Shown one piece after another: positions 1-8,260 of a stretch of 64,000 nt of DNA. Below the pieces are notes generated by a model. It was not told where the DNA came from and did no database searches. It was given only the letters and a program-made list of their open reading frames with translations. Position numbers and translations under genes: made by a program. This DNA comes from Kineococcus aurantiacus. Its GTDB lineage: Bacteria; Actinomycetota; Actinomycetes; Actinomycetales; Kineococcaceae. The stretch covers positions 2,852,001-2,916,000 of the forward strand of contig NZ_JACCBB010000001.1 in the NCBI RefSeq assembly GCF_013409345.1, given 5' to 3'. Within the stretch, counting starts at the first letter, position 1. The number at the start of each line of letters is the position of its first letter.

Positions 1-755
1 ATGGGCCACCCGGCGTCGAGGAGGGTGTTCGGCCGCCAGGTCCCCTCGGCCAGCGCCATCGCGTACGCGGAGTCGGAGACGGCCTGCACGGCGAACCCGG
101 CGCCCAGCAGCGTCCACACCCGGCCCGGCCGCCAGCCGAAGACGGCGACGACGGACGTCATCATCATGAGCAGCAGCAGGTCGCTGATCGGGTAGGCCAG
201 ACCGGCCAGGGCGGGCAGCAGCTCGCCGGGGCTCATCCGCACCAGCCGGCCGATGAGCAGCAGGGCCGCCACGGCGCCGCCGGCGAAGGCGGCCAGCAGC
301 GCGTCCAGCCACACCGTGCGCAGGAGCTGACCCGCCCGGGCGCGCAGCAGCAGCACCACCCCCACGTAGGCCAGGGGGTACAGCAGCAGCCAGGAGGCGT
401 CGGACACCGAGGGGAACGGGACGACGGGGCGGAACTGGAGCACCGTGTAGTAGGTGAACGACCCCGTGGCGCCGGCCACCACGGCGGCGGCCAGGAACGA
501 CCAGGCGAGGCGCTCGGCGCGGACCGCCACCGCGCGCCAGAGCGCGACGAGCGCGAACAGCGGCCACATCGCGTTCTTGAGGTAGAGGTCGAACACCGGG
601 ATCGTCCGGCCGTTCGGCCGGAAGGGGGGCAGCAGGCTGAACAGGTAGAGGGCCACCCCGGCGGTCAGCAGCACCAGGAGCACCCGCACGGGTGCGGGGA
701 CGACCCAGGTGTCGTCACCGGCCCCCGGGCTCCGGCGTTCCGCGCGTCTGCTCAC
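1..755 (-). CDS. membrane sensor protein, 3' end outside window
   Basis: The frame reads from a GTG at 755 to the left edge, giving the first 251 residues; the C-terminus lies outside. About eight hydrophobic segments fill the visible part. Two patterns, a SVSDASWLLLYPLAYVG-like stretch and a AYPISDLLLL stretch, recur in the same order in the next gene upstream (850-2310), so the two N-termini are paralogous. Proteins with this multi-pass sensor usually carry GGDEF and/or EAL domains behind it, so a cyclic-di-GMP enzyme is the best guess, but no catalytic domain is visible here. It lies 94 bp downstream of 850-2310 on the same strand and may be co-transcribed. The GTG start is not supported by a strong ribosome site. 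Confidence 0.7.
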   Translation of the reverse strand, partial: MSRRAERRSPGAGDDTWVVPAPVRVLLVLLTAGVALYLFSLLPPFRPNGRTIPVFDLYLKNAMWPLFALVALWRAVAVRAERLAWSFLAAAVVAGATGSFTYYTVLQFRPVVPFPSVSDASWLLLYPLAYVGVVLLLRARAGQLLRTVWLDALLAAFAGGAVAALLLIGRLVRMSPGELLPALAGLAYPISDLLLLMMMTSVVAVFGWRPGRVWTLLGAGFAVQAVSDSAYAMALAEGTWRPNTLLDAGWP

Positions 756-849
756 CCCTAGAGGATCGGTCGGTGCGGCGGGCGGGTGAGGGGCCGAACG
801 GGTTGCGCTCCCCGTCCCGGGCCCGCCGTCCCCGGGCCCACCGCGCCGC

Positions 850-2310
850 CTACCGGGCACGCCCGGTGGCGGGGTCGCCCGAGGCCCGCCCCGCCACCTC
901 GCACCGGTCCCGGCCGGCGGCCTTCGCGGCGTACAGCGCCGCGTCCGCCCGCTGCAGCGTCGCGTCCGCGCTCTCGCCCTCGACCCACCGCGAGACCCCG
1001 ATGGAGCAGGTCTGGCCGTCGGGGACGACGGCGCGCAGCCCGTCGAGCCGGCGCTCGGCCTGCGCGGCCGGGCCGGTGACGACGGCCACGAACTCCTCCC
1101 CGCCCCAGCGGGCGAGGAAGCCGTCGGGGCCCAGGTCCTCCACCCACGCGGCCGCCGCGGACCGCAGGAGGTGGTCGCCGGCCTGGTGCCCGCGCGTGTC
1201 GTTGTAGCGCTTGAAGTGGTCGAGGTCGACGAGCGCCACGAACACGCCGTCGGCGCGGCCGGGCCGGCACAGGCGGGCCAGCTCGTGCTCCAGGGTGCGC
1301 CGGTTGGGCAGGCCCGTCAGGGGGTCGGTCCGCGCGAGGGCCTCCAGCTGCGCGGACTGCGACCGCAGGCGCTGCAGCAGGTCCCACACCCGGGCCACGA
1401 CGAGGGCGATGAGCGCGAGGGACCCGGCGGCCAGCCACCCCACGGCGACGGGCCGGTCCAGCAGGGCCATCACCACGAGCACGGCCGACGGCAGCGACGC
1501 GGCGACCGCCAGCAGGAACAGCCGGGGGGCCGTCAGCCCGCCGGTGGACGGGGACGCCGGCTCGGGGCGCCAGGGCGCGCGCGCGCTGGCGGCGGCGGTG
1601 GCCAGGCCCACGTAGTAGAGCAGCCACAGGGCGTTCAGCACGGGCCCGGAGGTGGTGCCGCCCACGGTGAGCTGCTGCAGGTTCCAGACCACGTCGGCGA
1701 CGATCGTGCTGGTGGTGCTGAGCACGAGCAGCCAGAACGCGGGGGGCCGCGCGCCCGGCCCGGTGACGAGGCGGGCGACGAGGAAGAAGAGCAGGACGTC
1801 GGCCACGGGGTAGGCGGAGCTGACGACCCGGGCCAGCGGCGGCTGGGCGGTGTCCGAGGCCACGGGCAGGACGACGAAGACCCCGAACAGGGTCGCCGCC
1901 GACAGCGACAGGATCGCCGCGTCCAGGAGGCTGCCGCGGTAGCGGCTGCTGGAGCGCTGCCGGTTCAGCGACAGCAGCCCGACCGTCACCGGGACGTAGG
2001 CCAGCAGGTAGAAGGCGTCACCGGGGGTGGGCCAGCGCTCCTGGCCGCGCAGGTCGCCCACCGCGAAGACGAGCTCACCGGCCAGGTAGAGGCACTGGCC
2101 GGCCAGCAGCCACCACCACGGGCCGCGGGAACGGGCCGGCACGCGCGGCACGGCGACCGCCGTGACGACGACGCAGACCACGACGGGCAGCAGGTAGAGC
2201 AGGGTCGCCGCCGCGGTGCCGGAGGCCGGGAGGGAGGCGAGCGCTGTGCACAGGAGACCGGCCGCGGCCGTGAGGACCGTCGGCCGCAGCGGCACGCGGT
2301 CGCAGGTCAC
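850..2310 (-). CDS. membrane-bound diguanylate cyclase (GGDEF)
   Basis: The protein of 486 residues makes cyclic di-GMP from two GTP. Residues 1 to about 300 form a multi-pass membrane sensor with the same conserved stretches as the neighbour at 1-755. A short helical linker (LLQRLRSQSAQLEALA) leads into a GGDEF domain that begins DPLTGLPNRR; the active-site loop is GGEEF near residue 404, so catalysis should be intact. The RxxD inhibitory site expected five residues before GGEEF is absent, so product feedback may be weak. I chose GTG 2310; a second GTG at 2295 is possible and neither has a clear ribosome site. The gene is divergent from dprE1, with 123 bp between them. Confidence 0.85.
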   Translation of the reverse strand: MTCDRVPLRPTVLTAAAGLLCTALASLPASGTAAATLLYLLPVVVCVVVTAVAVPRVPARSRGPWWWLLAGQCLYLAGELVFAVGDLRGQERWPTPGDAFYLLAYVPVTVGLLSLNRQRSSSRYRGSLLDAAILSLSAATLFGVFVVLPVASDTAQPPLARVVSSAYPVADVLLFFLVARLVTGPGARPPAFWLLVLSTTSTIVADVVWNLQQLTVGGTTSGPVLNALWLLYYVGLATAAASARAPWRPEPASPSTGGLTAPRLFLLAVAASLPSAVLVVMALLDRPVAVGWLAAGSLALIALVVARVWDLLQRLRSQSAQLEALARTDPLTGLPNRRTLEHELARLCRPGRADGVFVALVDLDHFKRYNDTRGHQAGDHLLRSAAAAWVEDLGPDGFLARWGGEEFVAVVTGPAAQAERRLDGLRAVVPDGQTCSIGVSRWVEGESADATLQRADAALYAAKAAGRDRCEVAGRASGDPATGRAR

Positions 2311-2421
2311 GGGGGAACCATCGGCACGTCGGGCGCCGTCCTGATGCCGCCGACCGTGGGACGCGACCGTGGGGCGCGGGGCCCGGGACGGTGTCGCCCG
2401 GGCGGTGTCGGGGGCGCCGGT

Positions 2422-2427
2422 TAGGCT
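2422..2427 (+). promoter_or_regulatory. -10 element TAGGCT of dprE1, leaderless
   Basis: TAGGCT ends six bases before the GTG at 2434, so transcription should begin at or next to the start codon. This position recurs before other genes in the window and decides the choice of 2434 over the GTG at 2437. Confidence 0.55.
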
Positions 2428-2433
2428 TCGACC

Positions 2434-3846
2434 GTGGTGAGCATCCCTGGTCTGAAGCCCCGTCCGGTCCCCGACACCGACGGGACCACCCGCACGCCCC
2501 AGCGGCTCACCGGCTGGGGCCGCACCGCGCCGACGACGGCGACGGTGCTGCACACCGCCGACCTCGACGTCATCGCCGAGGCCGTCCGCACCGCCGGCCC
2601 GCGCGGCGTCATCGCCCGCGGCCTGGGGCGCTCCTACGGGGACCCGGCCCAGAACGCCGGCGGGCTCGTCGTCGACATGACGGCCCTGGACCGCATCCAC
2701 GACATCGACGTCGACGCGGCCGTGGCCGACGTCGACGCCGGCTGCTCCCTGGACAAGCTGCTGCGCGCGGTCGTGCCGCACGGCCTGTGGGTGCCGGTCC
2801 TGCCCGGCACCCGCCAGGTGACCGTGGGCGGCGCCATCGGCGCGGACATCCACGGCGGCAACCACCACACCCAGGGCACCTTCACCCGGCACGTGCTGTC
2901 GCTGGACCTGCTGACCGCCGACGGGCAGATCCGCACGATCACCCCCGACGGCCCGGACCGCGAGCTGTTCCTGGCCACCACGGGCGGCATGGGGCTGACC
3001 GGCGTCGTGCTGCGCGCGAGGATCCGCCTGGACCGCGTCGAGACGTCCTACTTCATCGCCGACGTCGAGCAGACGCCCGACTTCGACGACATGCTCGAGC
3101 GGCTGCAGAAGAACGACGAGAACTACACGTACTCCAAGACGTGGTTCGACTCGGTGACCAAGGGCGAGCACATGGGCCGCGGCTTCCTGCTGCGCGGCTC
3201 GTCGGCGAAGCTGTCCGACCTGCCGCCGGAGCTGCGCAAGGACCCGCTGAAGTTCGACGCCCCCCAGCTGGCGCGCTTCCCCGACCTGTTCCCCTCCGGC
3301 ATGCTGAACCGGCTGTCGGCCAAGGCGCTGAACGAGTTCTACTACCGGAAGTCCAAGACGAAATCCGGTGTGGTGCAGAACATCACGCAGTTCTACCACC
3401 TGCTGGACCTGTTCGCGGACTGGAACCGGGCCTACGGTCCCGACGGCTTCCTGCAGTACCAGTTCGTCGTGCCCTTCGACCGGACCGACCTGCTGAAGTC
3501 GAGCATGGAGGCCATCGTGGAGTCCGGGCACATCTCGGCGCTGAACGTCCTCAAGCGCTTCGGCGACGCCAACGACGCCCCCCTGTCGTTCCCCACGCGC
3601 GGCTGGACGCTGGCGGTGGACCTGCCCGTGAAGAAGGGGCTGGGCCAGCTCTGCGACCTGCTCGACGAGATGGTCCTCGACGCCGGGGGCCGGCTCTACC
3701 TGGCCAAGGACTCCCGCACGACGGCCGACCGCTTCGCGCGCATGTACCCCGAGCTGCCGGCCTGGCGGAAGGTGCGCGACGAGGTCGACCCCGAGCGCAA
3801 GTTCGCCTCCGACCAGTCCCGCCGGCTGCAGCTCGTCACCGGCTGA
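2434..3846 (+). CDS. dprE1: decaprenylphosphoryl-beta-D-ribose 2'-oxidase DprE1
   Basis: DprE1 is the FAD oxidase that, with the reductase DprE2, turns decaprenylphosphoryl ribose into the arabinose donor for cell wall arabinan. The 470-residue protein follows M. tuberculosis DprE1 from end to end: RLTGWGRTAP, ARGLGRSYGD, PVLPGTRQVTVGGAIGADIH (FAD-linking region with His140), KFDAPQL, QFYHLLDLFADWNRAYGP, LYLAKDSRTTA with the catalytic Lys425. The residue matching Cys387, the target of covalent benzothiazinone inhibitors, is Ala394 (GWTLAVDLP). No DprE2 gene follows; the next gene is a GGDEF protein. Presence of DprE1 suggests an arabinose-containing cell wall. The start is fixed by the leaderless -10 at 2422. 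Confidence 0.93.
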   Translation: MVSIPGLKPRPVPDTDGTTRTPQRLTGWGRTAPTTATVLHTADLDVIAEAVRTAGPRGVIARGLGRSYGDPAQNAGGLVVDMTALDRIHDIDVDAAVADVDAGCSLDKLLRAVVPHGLWVPVLPGTRQVTVGGAIGADIHGGNHHTQGTFTRHVLSLDLLTADGQIRTITPDGPDRELFLATTGGMGLTGVVLRARIRLDRVETSYFIADVEQTPDFDDMLERLQKNDENYTYSKTWFDSVTKGEHMGRGFLLRGSSAKLSDLPPELRKDPLKFDAPQLARFPDLFPSGMLNRLSAKALNEFYYRKSKTKSGVVQNITQFYHLLDLFADWNRAYGPDGFLQYQFVVPFDRTDLLKSSMEAIVESGHISALNVLKRFGDANDAPLSFPTRGWTLAVDLPVKKGLGQLCDLLDEMVLDAGGRLYLAKDSRTTADRFARMYPELPAWRKVRDEVDPERKFASDQSRRLQLVTG

Positions 3847-3926
3847 ACGGGGGAGGTGGGGTCAAGGCGCACGGCCGCGGCGTCGACAGGAGCGGCAGGA
3901 CCCCACGGGGTGGACGACGGACGGCG

Positions 3927-5498
3927 GTGGTGAGCGTGGCGGGGCGCGTCGTGCTCGACCCCGCCCGTGAGCTGCTGCGCCGCGACCTCGCCGCGCTCGA
4001 CGAGCTGATCGGGGCCGACCCGCAGCGCGCCGCCGAGTCCGCCCTCGCCCTGGCCGAGCGGGCCGTCGCGCTCGGGGACGCCGACGCCGCCGTCCTGGCC
4101 CGCGTCGGGCAGGCCGAGGCGGTGCAGCGCGGCGGGGACTCCGCCGGGGCGGCGCACCTGCTGACGCAGCTGCGCGCGCAGCACGACGAGCTGGGTCCCG
4201 AGGCCGCGGTCCGCGTCGCCTGGACCCTGGCCCGCGTCTTCACCGACCTGGGGGACCGGCCCACCGCCCTCGAGCACGCCCTGGACGCCGCGGGGGGCTG
4301 CGGCGACGACCTCCCCCGCCGGCTGCGCACGCGCGTCTTCGTCAAGGTCGCCGACCTGCTCGACGAGCTCGGCGCTCACGAGGACTCCCGCGCCTGGTAC
4401 GGCCGGGCCGAGCAGCTCGCCGTGGGCGACGGGCAGCTGCACCTGCTCGTGGTGAACAACCGCGCGTACTGCGAGCTGGAGCGCGGGGACGTCGAGGCGG
4501 CCCGCCGGGAGATGGCCCTGCTGCTGGAGCTCAGCGACCGCTACGACCGGCCGCTGAACGCCAACAGCCTCGACACCGTCGCGCGCATCCACCTGCTGTG
4601 CGGGGAGCTGGTGCCCGCCGAGGCGGCCGCGCGGGCCGCCGTGGAGACGAGCGCGGCGATGGACGCCAAGAACGCCGACGACGGGCCCGTCTGCCTGCTC
4701 ACCCTCGCCGTGGTGCTGCGGGTCCGGGGGGAGGCCGAGGCCGCGGCGCGCGTCCTGGACGAGGCGCGCGCGGCGTGCGCCCAGGAGGGCTTCGGCACCG
4801 TCCGGTCTCAGATCCTCGCCGAGCAGGCCGAGGTGTTCGCGGCCCTGGGCGACTACCGGGCCGCCTTCGAGACCCACAAGGCGTTCCACGCCGCCGACCG
4901 CGAGCTGCTGTCGGAGCAGCGCGAGGCGCAGGCCCGGGCGCGGCAGGCCGTGTTCGAGATCGACGTCGCGCGCCAGGAGGCCGCCCGGTACCGGGAGGAG
5001 GCCCGCCGGGACCCGCTGACGGGTCTGCGCAACCGGTTGTTCGTCGATGAGCGCCTGCCCGAGCTGCTCGCCGAGTCCCGCCGCGGAGGGCGGGTCGCGG
5101 GCGCGGTCCTGCTCGACCTCGACCACTTCAAGGCCGTGAACGACACCTACTCGCACGAGGCCGGTGACGAGGTGCTGCGCCGCCTCGCCCGCATCCTTAC
5201 CGACGCCGTGGACGGCCGCCCCGGTCCGGAGTCGTTCGCGGCGCGCCTGGGCGGGGAGGAGTTCCTGCTCGTCGTGACCGGCGGCCACGACGGCTGCGCG
5301 GCGGAGCTCGCCGAGCGCGTGCGGCGCACCGTCGAGCAGGCCGACTGGTCCGCCGTCACCCCCGGCCGGGGCATCACCGTGAGCGCGGGCGTCGCGACCC
5401 TGGCGACCGACGGGGACAAGTCCTCGCTGCTGGCCGTCGCCGACGAGCGGCTGTACGCCGCGAAGGCGGCGGGCCGGAACCGGGTCTGCGCGGGCTGA
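3927..5498 (+). CDS. soluble TPR-repeat diguanylate cyclase (GGDEF)
   Basis: Residues 1-340 of 523 are helical TPR-like repeats rich in Ala, Leu and Glu, typical of a protein-binding sensor; no membrane segment or signal peptide is seen. A coiled stretch (EAQARARQAVFEIDVARQEA) leads to a C-terminal GGDEF domain from about residue 360 (RRDPLTGLRNR) with active-site loop GGEEF near residue 441. The domain ends in the usual ADERLYAAKAAGRNRV. The RxxD product-inhibition site is not present before GGEEF. Three GTG codons at 3927, 3930 and 3936 could be the start; none has a strong ribosome site. It lies 80 bp after dprE1 on the same strand. Confidence 0.85.
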   Translation: MVSVAGRVVLDPARELLRRDLAALDELIGADPQRAAESALALAERAVALGDADAAVLARVGQAEAVQRGGDSAGAAHLLTQLRAQHDELGPEAAVRVAWTLARVFTDLGDRPTALEHALDAAGGCGDDLPRRLRTRVFVKVADLLDELGAHEDSRAWYGRAEQLAVGDGQLHLLVVNNRAYCELERGDVEAARREMALLLELSDRYDRPLNANSLDTVARIHLLCGELVPAEAAARAAVETSAAMDAKNADDGPVCLLTLAVVLRVRGEAEAAARVLDEARAACAQEGFGTVRSQILAEQAEVFAALGDYRAAFETHKAFHAADRELLSEQREAQARARQAVFEIDVARQEAARYREEARRDPLTGLRNRLFVDERLPELLAESRRGGRVAGAVLLDLDHFKAVNDTYSHEAGDEVLRRLARILTDAVDGRPGPESFAARLGGEEFLLVVTGGHDGCAAELAERVRRTVEQADWSAVTPGRGITVSAGVATLATDGDKSSLLAVADERLYAAKAAGRNRVCAG

Positions 5499-5519
5499 CC
5501 CGCCCCGCTCCCGGCGCTC

Positions 5520-5599
5520 GAGGGTGCCCGATCACCGAGGTTCGTCCTGTCGTGATCGAGCACTCCTGTGATCGAGCACTCGCGGGGTCGGGCACCCTC
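5520..5599. terminator. long inverted repeat between convergent genes
   Basis: Twelve-base arms GAGGGTGCCCGA (5520-5531) and TCGGGCACCCTC (5588-5599) pair perfectly across a 56-base loop. The loop holds two copies of GTGATCGAGCACTC (5552-5565 and 5568-5581). It lies exactly between the convergent stops of the GGDEF and PhzF genes, so a two-way terminator is likely, though there is no U tract and the loop is unusually long. Confidence 0.45.
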
Positions 5600-6422
5600 A
5601 GGTGATGGGTACCGCCGCGCCCGTCACCACGATCCCGCCCTCGGCCGGGACGTCGACGAGCAGGACCCCGGGCCGCCCCACGTGCCGGCCCTGGTGGACC
5701 GTGACCCGCGCGGGGACCTCGACCAGGCCCAGGGCGCGCAGGTACCCCCCGAACGCCGCCGCCGCCGACCCCGTCGCCGGGTCCTCGGTGATCGACCCGA
5801 CGGGGAACACGTTGCGCGCCTCGTAGACGAGGGGCTCGCGGCGGTGGACGAACGTGAGGGTCGCGGGCCAGCCGTGCGCGTCCAGGACCCGGCGCGCCCG
5901 CTGCGGGTCGAAGGTGAAACCGTCGAAGCGGTCCGCCTCGCGCACGACGACGACCGGGTGCGGGTTGCCCGCCGACGCCAGGCGTGGGGGGTGGGAGGCG
6001 TCGAGGTCGTCCCGGCCCAGGCCGACGAGGTCGAGGAGCTCGTCGACGTCCTCCTCCGGCAACGCGGTGACGCGGGGTTCGACGCTGGTGAACGACGCGC
6101 GCCCCCCGGACGCCTGCAGCTCCACCGTCCCGACCGGGGTGTCGAAGGTGAAGGCCCCCGGCCCGTGCCGCCCGGCGAGGACGACCGCCGTCGCGACCGT
6201 GGCGTGCCCGCAGAACGGCACCTCGGCGTGCGGGGAGAAGTAGCGCAGGGCGAACCGGCGCTCGCCGGTGGTGGCGACGACGAACGCCGTCTCGGCGTAC
6301 CCGACCTCGGCCGCCGCGGCGAGCATCCGCGCGGCGGGGACGTCCGCGGCGTCGAGCACGATGCCCGCCGGGTTCCCGCCGGCGGGGTCGGTGGTGAAGG
6401 CGGCGTAGCGCAGGACGTCCAC
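5598..6422 (-). CDS. PhzF family epimerase/isomerase
   Basis: A 274-residue PhzF-fold protein, the size usual for the family. Hallmarks seen: the opening RYAAFTTDPAGGNPAG, the catalytic Glu in GYAETAFV, CGHATVATA, and the second-half motif DPATGSAAAAFGGYL. PhzF relatives do acid/base isomerisations of small acids (phenazine precursor, diaminopimelate-like substrates); no phenazine genes are nearby, so the substrate is unknown. The reading frame stays open well upstream, but the GTG at 6422 is preceded by TACCGT (6430-6435) with seven bases between, so a leaderless start there is preferred. It is divergent from the lipoprotein at 6502. Confidence 0.85.
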   Translation of the reverse strand: MDVLRYAAFTTDPAGGNPAGIVLDAADVPAARMLAAAAEVGYAETAFVVATTGERRFALRYFSPHAEVPFCGHATVATAVVLAGRHGPGAFTFDTPVGTVELQASGGRASFTSVEPRVTALPEEDVDELLDLVGLGRDDLDASHPPRLASAGNPHPVVVVREADRFDGFTFDPQRARRVLDAHGWPATLTFVHRREPLVYEARNVFPVGSITEDPATGSAAAAFGGYLRALGLVEVPARVTVHQGRHVGRPGVLLVDVPAEGGIVVTGAAVPIT

Positions 6423-6429
6423 CCGCCGG

Positions 6430-6435
6430 ACGGTA
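6430..6435 (-). promoter_or_regulatory. -10 element TACCGT of the PhzF gene
   Basis: Read on the minus strand, TACCGT stands seven bases before GTG 6422, the arrangement seen before other apparently leaderless genes here. Confidence 0.45.
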
Positions 6436-6489
6436 CCGCCCGCAGGGCCGTCCTCGTGACCTCTCTCGCGCACGCGCCGCGCCGGCTCG

Positions 6490-6495
6490 TACGGT
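6490..6495 (+). promoter_or_regulatory. -10 element TACGGT of the esterase lipoprotein gene
   Basis: TACGGT lies six bases before GTG 6502 and back to back with the PhzF promoter at 6430-6435, so about 80 bp serve both divergent genes. Confidence 0.5.
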
Positions 6496-6501
6496 CGGTG
6501 G

Positions 6502-8181
6502 GTGAGCACGAGCAGGCGAGCGGTCCTCGGTGGCGCGGTGGGGGTCCTGGCGTTGTCCGCCTGCGGGCCCGAGGAGCCCGGCGAGGCGTCCGGCGAGGCG
6601 TCCGGCGGGGCACCCACCACGGCCTCCCCGGCCGCGTCGGCGGCCTCGCTGGTCCTGGACGCCGGGGCGTGGCGCTACGACGCCGAGCACGACGTCTACC
6701 ACCAGGTCGGGCTGACCTACGTCGCGACGCCGCAGGCCCCCGACCGCGAGCGCCTGGCCGTCCACGTCCCGGGCCCGTACTTCTCCGGCCGCGACAACGG
6801 CGACGGCACCTTCACGGTGCAGGTCGACCCGGCGGGCACCGTGGGCGGCTGGACGGCTGCGACGGCGCCGATCGTGTTCCCGGTGGACACGCCGGGGTAC
6901 ACGGGGCAGGCGGCCCCGGGGGAGTACCGGTACGAGGACGTCGCGGCGACGGTGTCGGCCGGTCTCGTGCACGTCGTCGCGGGGCTGCGCGGCACCGACA
7001 CGAACGCCGACGGCTACGACGGCAACGCGCCGTGGGGGGTGGCCGACCTGAAGGCCGCGGTCCGGTACGTGCGGGCCAACGCGGGCGCGGTCCCGGGCAG
7101 CACCGACCGCGTCGTCCTGTACGGGCACAGCGGCGGCGGGGCGCAGACGGCCGTGGCGGGGGCGTCGGGGGACGCGGCGGAGTTCGAGCCGTACCTGCGG
7201 GCGCTGGGGGCGGCGGCGACGTCGGACGCCGTGGCGGCCGCGGTGTGCTGGTGCCCCATCACGAGCCTGGGGTCGGCGAACGCCGCGTACGAGTGGAACA
7301 TGGGGCAGTTCTCCACCGACGGGACCCGCGCGCCGGGGACGTGGACCGCCCGGTACTCCCGGGACCTGGCCGCGCGCTACGCCGGGTACGTCAACGGCCT
7401 GGGGCTGACCGACGAGGCGGGGAACGCGCTGACGCTGACCGCCTCGGCGCAGGGGGTGGACCTGGCCGGCAGCTACCACGACTTCGTCCTGGCGGCGCTG
7501 GGCACGTCGCTCACCCGGTTCCTGGCGACGACGCCGTTCCCGCACACCCCGGCGGGGTCGTCGACGGCGTACGCGACCGCGGCGGACTACGTCGCGGGCC
7601 TCGACGGCGGCACCGGGTGGGTGAGCTACGACCCGGCGGCGCAGCGGGCCACCGTGCGCGACCTCGGCGGGTTCGTGCGCAGCCAGAAACCTCCGACGAA
7701 GGACGTCGGGGCCTTCGACGGGGTGGACCGGGGTGCGACCGAGAACGCCGTGTTCGGCCGCGGCACGCGGAACCTGCACTTCTCGCAGCTCGCGCACGAC
7801 GTCGTCGAGGCCGGTGAGCAGGAGTACGCCGCGCTGGGGGGCTGGGAGGAGGGTTTCTCCGCGTCGGCCTACGCCTCGGACCTGGAGCAGACCGACAGCG
7901 CCGGTCAGGACGCCGCATCCCGGGTCGCCGCGTACGACCCGTTGCACTTCCTCGCCGACGACCACCCCGGCGCCTCGCTCGCCCCGCACTGGCGGATCCG
8001 GACGGGGCTCACCCAGGGGGACACCGCGAGCACCGTGGAGCTGAACCTGGCCGCGGCCCTGCGGGGGCGGGGGGTGGACGTCGACTTCGCGACCGTGTGG
8101 GGTGTCGGCCACACGGAGGCGGAGGAGACGGGCGACCACACGGAGAACTTCGTCGCGTGGGTGCGGGACCGGTTCAGCTGA
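6502..8181 (+). CDS. secreted alpha/beta-hydrolase lipoprotein, tannase-like
   Basis: The 559-residue protein begins with a lipoprotein signal (RR then LALSAC, lipid-linked Cys about residue 20), followed by a low-complexity Gly/Ala/Ser/Thr linker to about residue 50. The body is a serine hydrolase with nucleophile motif GHSGGGA and a preceding GLRGTDTNADGYDGNAPWGV loop; a late GVGHTEAEETGDH stretch probably supplies the catalytic His. This layout resembles bacterial tannases and feruloyl-esterase-like enzymes, which cut ester bonds of plant phenolics; that substrate is an inference. It would act on the outer face of the membrane. The start is set by the leaderless -10 at 6490. It stands alone and faces the LacI gene tail to tail. 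Confidence 0.75.
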   Translation: MSTSRRAVLGGAVGVLALSACGPEEPGEASGEASGGAPTTASPAASAASLVLDAGAWRYDAEHDVYHQVGLTYVATPQAPDRERLAVHVPGPYFSGRDNGDGTFTVQVDPAGTVGGWTAATAPIVFPVDTPGYTGQAAPGEYRYEDVAATVSAGLVHVVAGLRGTDTNADGYDGNAPWGVADLKAAVRYVRANAGAVPGSTDRVVLYGHSGGGAQTAVAGASGDAAEFEPYLRALGAAATSDAVAAAVCWCPITSLGSANAAYEWNMGQFSTDGTRAPGTWTARYSRDLAARYAGYVNGLGLTDEAGNALTLTASAQGVDLAGSYHDFVLAALGTSLTRFLATTPFPHTPAGSSTAYATAADYVAGLDGGTGWVSYDPAAQRATVRDLGGFVRSQKPPTKDVGAFDGVDRGATENAVFGRGTRNLHFSQLAHDVVEAGEQEYAALGGWEEGFSASAYASDLEQTDSAGQDAASRVAAYDPLHFLADDHPGASLAPHWRIRTGLTQGDTASTVELNLAAALRGRGVDVDFATVWGVGHTEAEETGDHTENFVAWVRDRFS

Positions 8182-8228
8182 CCCCGGCCTGACGCGCGGC
8201 CGCCCACCCCCACCGGACCCGAGCCCCG

Positions 8229-8248
8229 CCCGGTGATCGATCACCGGG
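8229..8248. terminator. perfect 20-bp palindrome between convergent genes
   Basis: CCCGGTGATCGATCACCGGG is an uninterrupted palindrome lying between the stops of the esterase (8181) and the LacI gene (8261). With no loop bases it may serve as a cruciform terminator for both strands or as a protein site. Confidence 0.45.
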
Positions 8249-8260
8249 AGGGGGTGGGGG

